NCBI GenBank assembly: GCA_964434575.1
Contig: CAYSWB010000006.1
Location: 1-64,000, forward strand
Direction of reading: 5' to 3'
DNA: 64,000 nt
Origin: DAORHV01 sp964434575
GTDB lineage: Bacteria; Patescibacteriota; Gracilibacteria; Peribacterales; Peribacteraceae
Of the stretch, positions 9,601 to 20,108 are shown piece after piece (within the stretch, counting starts at the first letter, position 1; every line of letters starts with the position of its first letter). The notes under the pieces are model-generated. The model had not been told where the DNA came from, searched no databases, and saw only the letters and a list, made by a program, of their open reading frames with translations. The position numbers and the translations under genes are program-made.

Positions 9601-12600
9601 TTGTCGCTGCCGACGACGCCGCGGCTCTGCGTGCCGGAATCGGAGATGATGTTGTAGGCCTGGGCAGTGACACCGCCGATGGCGATCGTGCCGTCGTTGA
9701 TGATGCGCAGGGATCCCGTCATGGTGTCGCCTGCCACGTTGACGTAGCGCGGATCGCCCAGGCGCAACACGGCGCCTGAGAACGAGCCCGTACCCACTTC
9801 GGGGGCGCTGCTGCCGGTCTGATCCGTGCCGCAGGAGAAGCGCTTGGTGGCGGCATCCCAGAGGAGCTTGCTGGAGCCGGAGGTGTCGCAATCCACCAGG
9901 CCGGCGCCGTAGAACGTGGTCGCGGCGTAGAGGTGGGTGCCGGTGATGGCCTGGGTGGCGAACAAGTTCAGGCCGGAAGCCGTGCCGAGAATCTCCAGCG
10001 TGGCGCCGGAGATGGCGCGGGCGACGCGCAAGGAGCCGGAGAAGGAACCGTTGCCGGAGATGGTCAGCGTGCGTCCGGAGATGGTGCCGACGACATCCAG
10101 CGTGGCCTTGGGACCGGTGGTGCCGATGCCCACGCGGTTGTTCGTGGCGTTCACATAGAAGGTGCCGGTGTCGATGTTGGCGCCGGATTCGGTGACGATG
10201 GTTCCGGACGAGGTCAGCAGCTGCTCGGCGTGGATGTGCGCGCCGGAAAGCGTGTTGAGGATGCGCAATCCCAGCGTGTCGCGGCTGCCGCCGGTGATGT
10301 TGATGATGAGCGCGCCGGTCATGGTGTCACCGGAGGTGTTCACGTAGCGGGCGTCGGCGGTAGCCAGGTCCAAACCGGTTCCGGCGGATTCATCGGTGCC
10401 GCAAGTGAAGCGCTTGGTGGTGGCGTCCCAGTTCAACGTCTGTCCGGAAGCATCACAATCTGCCAATCCTGCACCATAGAACGTCGTGGCGACGTACAGG
10501 TGGGCGCCGGTGATGCCGCGGGTGGCGAAGAGATTCTGGCCCGAAGCGGTGCCCAGGATTTCCAGCGCGGCGCCGGAGATATTGCGCGCCACGCGTAGCG
10601 AGCCCGAGAACGAGCCGTTGCCGGAGACGGTGAGCGTGCGTCCGGAGATGGTACCGACGACGTCCAACTTGGCCTTGGCACCGGTTGTGCCGATACCGAC
10701 ATCTCCGCCGTTCAGGTACGAGGTACCGTTGCTGTGGATTTGCACGGCGGTGCTTCCTGCGCTGAACAATTCAAGATATGGAGTTGCACTGTTTCCCGCG
10801 AGCAGGATGCGCTCCTGTGTGCCGCTGATGCCGAAGATTTCCAGGTTGTTGTCCTCAATGTGCACTCCGGTCAGGGGGCTTTCCGTGCCGAAACCGACAC
10901 GGTTGTTGGCGGCATTGATGAACATGGTGTTCGTGTCGAACACGGCATTGCCGGTGACAATGAGCCTTCCCGAGCTGGTGAGCGCCTGCTCGGCATGCAG
11001 GTGGCGGCCCGAAGCGGTGTTGATGACGCGCAAGCCCAAGGTGTTGCCGTTGCCGGACGTCACATCGATCACGAGGGCGCCGGTCATGGTGTCGCCGGCC
11101 TTGCGGACGTAGCGGGCATCGCCCAGCCGCAGCACTGCGCCGGAGAAGGAGCTGGTGCCGGCCTGACCGCCCAGGTTATCCGCACCGCAGGAGAAGCGCT
11201 TGGTGGCGCTGTCCCAGAGGAGCTTGGAGCTGGCGGCGGTGTCACAATCGGCCAGACCCGCGCCGTAGAAGGTGGTGGCGACGTAGAGGTGGGTGCCGGT
11301 GATGGCCTGGGTGGCGAAGAGATTCTGGCCCGAGGCGGTGCCGAGGATTTCCAGCGTGGCGCCGGAGATGGCGCGGGCGACGCGGAGGGAGCCCGAGAAC
11401 GAGCCGTTGCCGGAGATGGTGAGCGTGCGGCCGGAGATGGTACCGACAACGTCGAGGGTGGCTTTGGGCGTGGTGGTGCCGATGCCCACGCGGTTGGCGT
11501 TGGCGTCGACATAGAGGGTGCTCGTGTCGAAGATGGCGCCCGAAGAGAAGCGGGCGGTGGAGACGACCTTCAAGGTGCCGGACGACGTGAGATCCTTCTC
11601 TGCGTGGATGATGTTGCCGGAGGCGGTCTCGATGACGCGCAGGCCGAGGAAGCCCGAGGTGAGGTCGATGACCAACGCGCCGGTCATGGTGTCGCCGGCC
11701 TTGCGAACGTAGCGGGCATCGGCCAAACGGAGCGTGGCGCCGGAGAACGAGCTGGTGCCGACTTCCGGGGCGGTGGCGCTGCCGGTCTGATCCGTGCCGC
11801 AGGAGAACTGCTTGGTGGCGCTGTTGTACAGAAGCTTGCTGGTCGTACCGTTACTGCAGGAAGCCAGTCCTGCGCCGCCGAAGGTGGTAGCTGCGTAGAG
11901 GTGGGTTCCCGAAATGGAGCGCGTGGCGAACAGGTTCTGGCCGGAGGCGGTGCCCAGGATGTGCAGGGTGGCGCCGGAGATGGTGCCCTGGACTTCCAAG
12001 TCGGCCTGCGGAGCGGTGGTGCCGATGCCCACGCGGTTGGCGGAGGCATCCACGAACATGGTGCTGGTGTCGAAGGTCGCGTTGCCAGTGACGCCGAGCG
12101 TGGACTGCACGGTGGCGGCGCCCTCCACCACCAACGTGCCGCTCGAACGCAGCTGCGACGCGGCATGCAGGATGGCGCCCGAGATGGTGTTGTAGACGCG
12201 CAGGCCGATGGTGTCGGCGGAGCCGCCGGTCACGTTGATCGTCAGCGCACCGGTCATGGTGTCGCCGGCTTTGCGGACGTAGCGGGCATCGCCCAGGCGC
12301 AGCACTGCGCCGGAGAAGGAGCTGGTGCCGGCCACGCCGGTGCCGCCGGTCTGGTCGGTGCCGCAGGAGAAGCGCTTGGTGGCGCTGTCCCAGAGGAGCT
12401 TGGAGCTGGCGGCGGTGTCACAATCGGCCAGACCCGCGCCGCCGAAGGTGGTGGCGGCGTAGAGGTGGGTGCCGGAGACGGACTGGGTGGCGAAGAGGTT
12501 CTGGCCAGAGGCGGTGCCGAGGATTTCCAGCGTGGCGCCGGAGATGCCCCTGGCGACGACCAGCGAGCCGGTGAACGAACCGTTGCCGGAAATTGTCAGC

Positions 12601-15600
12601 CTGGAACCGGAGATCGTACCGAACACGTCGAGCGTGGCCTTGGGTGCAAGCGTGCCAACGCCGACGCGGTTCAGGTTTGCGCTGACCGTGAGCGTGTTGG
12701 TGTCGAAGTATGCGCCGGAGCTGAAGCGTGCGGTGTTCACGACCTTCAAGGTGCCGGACGACGTGAGGTCCTTCTCGGCGTGGATGATGTTGCCGGAGGC
12801 GGTCTCGATGACGCGCAGGCCCAGGAAGCCGGATGTGAGGTCGATGACCAACGCGCCGGTCATGGTGTCGCCGCTCTTCTTCACGTAGCGGGCGTCACCC
12901 AGCCGCAGCACTGCGCCGGAGAAGGAGCTGGTGCCGGCCTGACCGCCCAGGTTATCCGCACCGCAGGAGAAGCGCTTGGTGGCGCTGTCCCAGAGGAGCT
13001 TGGAGCTGGCGGCGGTGTCACAATCGGCCAGACCCGCGCCGTAGAAGGTGGTGGCGACGTAGAGGTGGGTGCCGGTGATGGCCTGGGTGGCGAAGAGATT
13101 CTGGCCCGAGGCGGTGCCGAGGATTTCCAGCGTGGCGCCGGAGATGGCGCGGGCGACGCGGAGAGAGCCGGAGAACGAGCCGTTGCCGGAGATGGTGAGC
13201 GTGCGTCCGGAGATGGTGCCGGCGACGTCCAACGTGGCCTTGGGAGTGGCGGTTCCGATACCCACGTAACCGTTGGCCTGGATGGTCAGTTCGATGTTCG
13301 TGTCGGCACCGGCGTTGATGTTGAACGCGTCGGTGGTGGTGTTGTACTTGATGGTGCCCTCGTCGCCGTTCTGGCCCATGGCGATGGTGCCGCCGGACAA
13401 GTAGAGATCGCGCCAGCGGAGTGCGCCGGAGCCCAGATCGTAGGCATTCGTGGTCTCGGGCAACAGCGAGGCGTTCACGGTAAGCACGTTGGCCTCGGAG
13501 CGGTACAACCGGGTATCGAAGATGTTGTTGTATCCGAAGAGCAGGTGCGGATTGTTGCGGGTCGCCGAGCCGCTCATGGAAATGGCGATGCCGGGCGCGC
13601 CATCGGCCTCGGAGGCGACGTAAATACCCGTGCCGGTTGCCACGTTCTGGTCCACGAGCAGTGCTCCGCAACCGGAGTAGATGTCTTGCTGGACTTCGAA
13701 TTGGGCATCCGGCTCGTTGGTGCCGACACCCACTTCGCCGATGGAGTAGAAGATGCTGTTGTCGCCGTTGACGGTCCAGACGCTGTCGCCGCCGCTGCCG
13801 CCGCCGGTGCCTCCATTGCCGGTCAGCTCATGCAAGGTGCCGTCGCTCAGGCGCACGAACAGGCCGCCGGTGTCGTCGTCGTATGCGGTGGTCTCGGGCG
13901 TGAAGCTGGTGCCGTTGTAGCGGGAGACCTCGGAGATGCGGATTTCATCCATCTGTCCGGTGAAGTTCTCGTCGCCGGGATTGTTGTACGGGTAGAAGTG
14001 ACCCAGCATCAGGTAGTAGTACGACAGGGACCAGAGGTTTCCCGGGCTGTTCACGGTGTCGACCTCGGTACCGTCTTGGTAGAGGTTGAAGTCGTCGCCG
14101 TCGCGTTCCAGCGCCACGTGCACCCACTGTCCGGTCGGGAACGTGGTGGCGGCGTTCAGGGTTTCGACGGATCCTCCGGACTTCTTGATCTGCGCCTGAA
14201 GCTGGTTGCTGGAGTTGATGACGATGCCCCACTGGTAATCGTTGTAGGCGTCGTTGCTGATCAGCCAGCGGCGCGTGCCGGTGTTGGCATCCTCGTAGAC
14301 CCACAAATCGACGGTGAAGTCGCCGGAGACGTAGTAGTCGTCATCGAAGTTGCCGTAGCGGTATAGCTCGTAGCCGCCGCAACCGCTGGTCCACGCATGC
14401 GAACCGAATTTGACCGGAGACGAGCTGAACGTGCTCTGGCAGCTGCCGAAGAAGTTATTCGCGTTGGTCTTGGCCATGGCGTCGTTGTTCAGGTTGTTGT
14501 TCATGTGCATGAGCAACGTCGTGTCGTCGTCGTTGCCTGCGGTGCCGGTGGACGCACGCGAGAAGATGCGCGCGTAGCCGGCGGAAACCGGCGCGTCGGA
14601 ACCGACGTCGGCCAGGTCGAAGCTGCCGATGTCGGCCATGCGGAAGTCCATGTCGCCGTCGTTGTCGGCATCGAACGTGATGCGGTCGCCGACGGTGTCA
14701 TAGCGGATGGCTCCGGCGTCGCCCTGCGCGCCGATGTTCAGGCTTCCGGAGGCGAATACATCGCGCCAGCGGGCGGTGTCCGAGCCCAAGCTGTAGCGGT
14801 TCGTGACGGCCGGAAGGATGCTGCCGGACACCACGCTCTTGAACGTGACCACGTCGGAGGAAGAACTACCGAGCAGCACCGTGCCGGAGAAGGCGGCGGC
14901 GTTGCTGATGACCAAGTTGCGGCCCGACAGGGTTCCCGCGACGTCCAATGTCGCCTTGGGCAAAGAGGTGCCGATACCCACGCGGTCGGCAGAGGCGTCC
15001 ACGCGGAAGAGGTTGCTGTCGGTTTGGCCGCGGATGGTGAAGTCCGTATTGCGGTTCAGCGCATTGAAGACGGTCTGCCCGCTGGAGCTGATATACACGC
15101 CGGAGCCTGCCGCATGCAGACCCTTGGAAACGGTGAGTGTGTTGCCGGACATGCCGCCCAGTACACGAAGTCCGATGGTTCCCGACGTCAGGTTGATCGT
15201 CAGCGCGCCGGTCATGGTGTCGCCGGACTTGCGGACGTAGCGGGCGTCTCCGAGCTGCAGCACGCCGCCGGAGTTCACGCTCGGGCCACCGGTCTGGTCG
15301 GTGCCGCAGGAGAAGCGCTTGGTGGCGACGTCCCAGAGGAGTTTGCTGGTGAGGCCGGTGTCACAGTCGGCCAGGCCCGCGCCGTTGAAGGTGGTGGTGG
15401 CGTACAGGTGGGTGCCGGAGACGGACTGGGTGGCGAAGAGGTTCAGGCCGGAAGCCGTGCCGAGGATCTCCAGCGTGGCGCCGGAGATGGCGCGGGCGAC
15501 GCGGAGAGAGCCGGAGAACGAGCCGTTGCCGGACACAGTGAGCGTCTGGCCCGAGATGGTTCCAAAGACATCCAAGGTGGCCTTGGGGCCTGTAGTGCCG

Positions 15601-18600
15601 ATGCCTACGCGGTTGTTCGTGGCGTTCACGTAGAAGGTGCCGGTGTCGATGTTGGCGCCGGATTCGGTGACGATGGTTCCGGACGAGGTGAGGACCTGTT
15701 CGGCATGCAGGTGGCGGCCCGAAGCGGTGTTGATGACGCGCAAGCCCAAGGTGTTGCCGTTGCCGGACGTCACATCGATCACGAGGGCGCCGGTCATGGT
15801 GTCGCCGGCCTTGCGGACGTAGCGGGCATCGCCCAGCCGCAGCACTGCGCCGGAGAAGGAGCTGGTGCCGGCCTGACCGCCCAGGTTATCCGCACCGCAG
15901 GAGAAGCGCTTGGTGGCGCTGTCCCAGAGGAGCTTGGAGCTGGCGGCGGTGTCACAATCGGCCAGACCCGCGCCGTAGAAGGTGGTGGCGACGTAGAGGT
16001 GGGTGCCGGTGATGGCCTGGGTGGCGAAGAGATTCTGGCCCGAGGCGGTGCCGAGGATCTCCAGCGTGGAGCCGGAGATGGCACGGGCGACGCGGAGGGA
16101 GCCCGAGAACGAGCCGTTGCCGGAGATGACGAGAGTCTTACCCGAGATCGTGCCTGCGACATCCAGCAGTGCCTTGGGCGAGGTTGTACCCACGCCCATG
16201 AGACCATCCTGATCAATGAAGACCCTATTCTGGCCTTGCGTCTGGAAATACAGATCACCCGTGCCCACTGCGTTCACGCCAATGTACGTGTTGGCGTTGG
16301 CATTGTTGCGCAGCACAAGGTTGTTTCCGGAGTCATACGACAGAGAAATGCGTGCTGTGCCGCCGTTATCCCTGAAGCTGACGGCTTGGGTGTTCTCCAG
16401 CAGGATGCCTCCGCCCACGACGTGCAGCGCATCCATGGGTGCGGCGGTACCGACGCCAACGCGGTTGTTCACCGCGTCCACGAACAACGTGCCTCCATCG
16501 AAGGTGGCGCCGGATTCGGTGACGAGCGTGCCCGAGGACGTGATCTGCTTGCTGGCGCGAACGATGGCGCCAGAGATGGTGTTCAAAACATTCAGGCCCA
16601 GCGTCGTGTTGCTGCCTCCAGTGACGTTGATGACCAACGCGCCGGTCATGGTGTCGCCGGCCTTGCGGACGTAGCGGGCGTCGCCCAGGCGCAGCACTGC
16701 GCCGGAGAAGGAGCTGGTGCCGGCCTGACCGCCCAGGTTATCCGCACCGCAGGAGAAGCGCTTGGTGGCGCTGTCCCAGAGGAGCTTGGAGCTGGCGGCG
16801 GTGTCACAATCGGCCAGACCCGCGCCGTAGAAGGTGGTGGCGACGTAGAGGTGGGTGCCGGTGATGGCCTGGGTGGCGAAGAGATTCTGGCCCGAGGCGG
16901 TGCCGAGAACATGGAGCGTGGAGCCCGAGATGGTTCCCTGCACTTCCAGTGTTGCCTGCGGCGTATCGGTGCCGATGCCAAGGCGGTTGAGGGTGTCGTT
17001 CCAGACCAGGCTCGTCGTGTCTTCATTCAGATGATTGCCTGTGCTGTCGGCGAAGGCGATGGAGCCGGCGACGAACTTGCCTTCGCGGATGCCCTTGGGA
17101 TTCACGTAGATCGCGCCGTTGCTGGCATTCACCTTGGTCACGTAACCGACCACCACGCCGAAGTTGGGCTCGCTGGGTTTGGTCACCGTCAGCGCGCCGG
17201 ACGTCGTGGCGGACAGGTACAAGGTGCTGCCCGTGCTGTAAGCCGAGGTATTGATGGTGTGCACAACGCCGATCGATGTGATGTAGCCGAAAGAGTTGTT
17301 GGTGATGTCGTGGGTGGCGATACCGATCACACCGGCGGAATACTCGTTGTTGGCTTTGGCGGGGGCCACGGTCGGGAAGCCGCTGGAATGATGACCGTTG
17401 ATGTACACGGCCTGACCGTTGGTGATGGTGCTGCCATAGGTGTTTCGCACACGCACAAGTTCTTCCTGGCCAAGGTTGACGGTGACGCCGGAGACATCGT
17501 TGTAATACGAAATGGTCTTGTTCGTGGCATCGTAGAACACGCGTCCTTCCTGATGCGTGGGATTGGCGACGGTCGTCGCGACATCAAGGTAATTCGACGT
17601 GTAGAGGACGGAGCCCGACAGGATGCCCTTCACGGTGCCGTTGCCGATCACGGTGAGCGTGCCGGACGATACGAGCTGCTTGCTCGCGCGAATGATGGCG
17701 CCGGAGATGGTGTTCAGGACGTTCAGGCCGATGGTGGAGTTGTTGCCGCCGGTGACGTTGATCACGAGGGCGCCGGTCATGGTGTCGCCGGCCTTGCGGA
17801 CGTAGCGGGCATCGCCCAGCCGCAGCACTGCGCCGGAGAAGGAGCTGGTGCCGGCCTGACCGCCCAGGTTATCCGCACCGCAGGAGAAGCGCTTGGTGGC
17901 GCTGTCCCAGAGGAGCTTGGAGCTGGCGGCGGTGTCACAATCGGCCAGACCCGCGCCGCCGAAGGTGGTGGCGGCGTAGAGGTGGGTGCCGGAGACGGAC
18001 TGGGTGGCGAAGAGGTTCAGGCCGGAAGCGGTGCCGAGGATCTCCAGCGTGGCGCCGGAGATGGCACGGGCAACGCGGAGAGAGCCGGAGAACGAACCGT
18101 TGCCGGAGACGGTGAGCGTGCGTCCGGAGATGGTGCCGACGACGTCGAGGGTGGCTTTGGGCGTGGTGGTACCGATGCCCACGCGGTTGGCGTTGGCGTC
18201 GATCGTGAGCGTGTTGCTGTCGAAGAACGCGCCGGAGCTGAAGCGTGCGGTGTTCACGACTTTCAGCGTTCCGGAGGAAGTCAGGTCCTTCTCGGCGTGG
18301 ATGATGTTGCCGGAGGCGGTCTCGATGACGCGCAGGCCGAGGAAGCCCGAGGTGAGGTCGATGACCAGGGCGCCGGTCATGGTGTCGCCGGCCTTGCGGA
18401 CGTAGCGGGCGTCGCCCAGGCGCAGCACTGCGCCGGAGAAGGAGCTGGTGCCGGCCTGACCGCCCAGGTTATCCGCACCGCAGGAGAAGCGCTTGGTGGC
18501 GCTGTCCCAGAGGAGCTTGGAGCTGGCGGCGGTGTCACAATCGGCCAGACCCGCGCCGCCGAAGGTGGTGGCGGCGTAGAGGTGGGTGCCGGAGACGGAC

Positions 18601-19931
18601 TGGGTGGCGAAGAGGTTGAGGCCCGAGGCGGTGCCGAGCACTTCCAGCGTGGCGCCGGAGATGGAGCGGCGGACGACCAGCGAGCCGGAGACGGAGGCGT
18701 TGCCGGAGACCACGAGCGAGCTGCCCGAGATGGTGCCGACGGCGATGAAGCTGTCGTCGGTCTTCAGGACGTTGGCGGCGCTGCGGTAGAGGTTGACGTC
18801 GTAGTTGGAAGCACCGGTGCCGAAGACGATGTGGTTGGCGCCCTGGGTGGAGATCTTGAGGGCGGCCACGTTGCCGGCGGTGGAAAGCAGGTCCAAGGCG
18901 GTCTTGGAGGCGTCACGCGGGGAGATGGTCAGCGTGCCGGAAGCCGTCTGGGAGATGTCGGTGCGGATGAACTTGGTGGAGTCCAGGCCGTCCAAGGTGT
19001 CGGCGTTGTGGGCGTACGGGACGGAAGCGAAGCGGCGGCGCGGGGTGAAGACTTCCTCGAAGACGCCGTCGGCGCCGGGATCGAACTCGACCTGGAGGAA
19101 CAGGTTGTCGGAGTTGAAGTTCACGCTGCCGGTCATGGCGGTGTGCGTGCCGAGGGCGATGGAGAAGAGGCCTCCGGTGGAGGTGACCTTCTGGGTCGTG
19201 GAGCTCCACGTCTCGCTCCACAGCGGAACGCCGCCGGAGGCAGCGTCGTAGAGGCGGAAGCGCAGGTCGTAGGTGCCGTTGGCAATGGCCACGCCGCCGG
19301 AGTTCGTCAGCTTGCCCTGGTAGTTGATGGGGCGGTAGATGCCGGTGGCGGCGGAGGCGATCTCGATGCCGAGCAGCCGGTGGATGAACGAGGTTTCCTC
19401 GGCGGGCAGGACGACGTCGTGGGGGTGCGGCGGGAGAGCCTTGGCGTCGGTGGACTGGCCTTCGAGCATGGCGGTGAAGACGATCAGTGAAGCCAGGGCC
19501 AGGTTGAAGACGATGCTGGTGACGAAGGCGGCCGAACGGAACGAAGACCAGTTGAAGGCCTTGAAGCGGCAGAGGGGGCAGTCGTCGCCTCCCGTGCACA
19601 CCTGCGTGACGGGCACGTGCGCATGGACGTGCGCTTGCGGCTGGAGCACCGGCTGCGGCGCGGCAACCGGCTGCACGGCGACATGCGCCGTCTGCATGGG
19701 CATGACGTAAGCGGCGTCCTGCAACGAGGTAAGGTCACTCTGGTTGAAGCGCTTCATCCACCGGTAGAAGGTGGTGCGCGCGATGCCGAACATCCGGCAC
19801 GTCTGACTGACGGAACCGCACTCGGAGAAGTGGATGAACCACTGCAAACGTTGGCCGACCTCGGGCGGCATCTGCTCGCTCTGCGCAAGCAACGACTTCA
19901 GCGTGGTGATATTGAATTGAGTCGGGTGCAT
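3650..19931 (-). CDS. giant repetitive surface protein with cytoplasmic HTH head (gene crosses an assembly gap)
   Basis: One gene, read as two pieces only because of the 100 Ns at 7271-7370. The segment before the gap is 4,187 codons and the one after it 1,207 including the stop. Both are whole numbers of codons, and removing the Ns rejoins ...NLFYLD|ASTDSVG..., exactly as in an intact copy nearby, giving about 5,393 residues. Order of parts (residues from the ATG at 19931): helix-turn-helix about 28-66 (SVSQTCRMFGIARTTFYRWM); Pro/His/Gln linker; C-x5-C-x2-C cluster at 112-121; single membrane segment about 133-156; INYQGKLTNSGG-type domain and SVPYAHNADTLDGL; fourteen phage-fibre-like RYVRKAGDTMTGAL repeats alternating with VGIGTTTPKATLDVVGTISG and a two-cysteine motif (LADC...RFSCG); LamG-like domain near nt 13,930-14,520; LVIVD beta-propeller repeats near nt 5,990-6,960; DYAEWF/Peptidase_G2-like region near nt 5,020-5,440; Ser-rich tail. 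The start at MHPTQFN precedes the HTH directly. Function unknown; adhesin or sensor is inferred. Confidence 0.85.
7223..7640 (-). repeat. 222-bp-period tandem repeat flanking the gap
   Basis: The block starting gtccaggtagaagagg occurs at 7371 and again at 7593, 222 bases (74 codons) apart. The block ending gtcggtggaagc occurs at 7223-7270 and at 7545-7592. The period preserves the reading frame. The true copy number cannot be read because of the N gap. Confidence 0.8.
7271..7370. other. assembly gap (100 N) inside a tandem repeat of the giant gene
   Basis: Exactly 100 undetermined bases. The flanks (ending ggtggaagc, resuming gtccaggtag) are contiguous in the intact repeat copy at 7584-7602, so the gap marks a collapsed or unresolved number of repeat units and not known unique sequence. 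Confidence 0.97.
10990..11348 (-). repeat. 359-bp internal repeat, copy A, of the giant gene
   Basis: By direct comparison this stretch is identical to 15700-16058 (offset 4,710). It encodes one full module from the ...RHLHAEQ region through RYVRKAGDTMTG, the two-cysteine motif and FATQAITGTHLY. Shorter near-identical copies recur through 8-18.7 kb. Confidence 0.85.
15700..16058 (-). repeat. 359-bp internal repeat, copy B, of the giant gene
   Basis: Partner of 10990-11348, with no difference seen by eye. The first mismatch is the base at 16059 (c) against 11349 (t). Such identity implies recent duplication or gene conversion. Confidence 0.85.
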
Positions 19932-19996
19932 TCGATGTGGGTTTTTGCCTGTGTCGCGTCGTTTCGCTGCGTCTCGCAACACCGGTGTTTGTTCAT

Positions 19997-20025
19997 ACTA
20001 TAAAACATTTTTACAAATATTGCAA
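19997..20025 (-). promoter_or_regulatory. sigma70-like promoter of the giant surface protein gene
   Basis: Minus-strand TTGCAA (20020-20025), a 17-base spacer and TATAGT (19997-20002), set in an AT-rich island within GC-rich DNA. Predicted leader about 60 bases, without a Shine-Dalgarno sequence. Confidence 0.65.
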
Positions 20026-20088
20026 ATTATGTTTTATTAATATTCTTAAGATGTAGCGACAAAACGGTGTTTTATGGGTGTTGCGGGC

Positions 20089-20108
20089 TGTAGCGCACCA
20101 TCGCTACA
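20089..20108 (-). other. hairpin at the stop codon of the multi-pass surface protein gene
   Basis: Perfect 7-bp inverted repeat TGTAGCG/CGCTACA with a 6-base loop, overlapping the stop codon at 20104-20106. There is no immediate T-run, so it is a weak terminator candidate or an mRNA 3'-end stabiliser. The TGTAGCG arm is repeated at 20052. Confidence 0.4.

Noticed and set aside
7900..18720. CRISPR-like repeat array
   Set aside because: Repeats are long, coding, in frame and separated by coding DNA of variable length. There are no short palindromic repeats with uniform spacers and no cas genes.
4001..19490. Very long plus-strand open frames (over 1,000 codons each) opposite the giant gene
   Set aside because: They are shadows of a GC-rich repetitive gene on the other strand: Gly/Ala/Asp/Val-rich, they mirror the repeat period and contain no domain motifs, and they have no promoter or plausible start.
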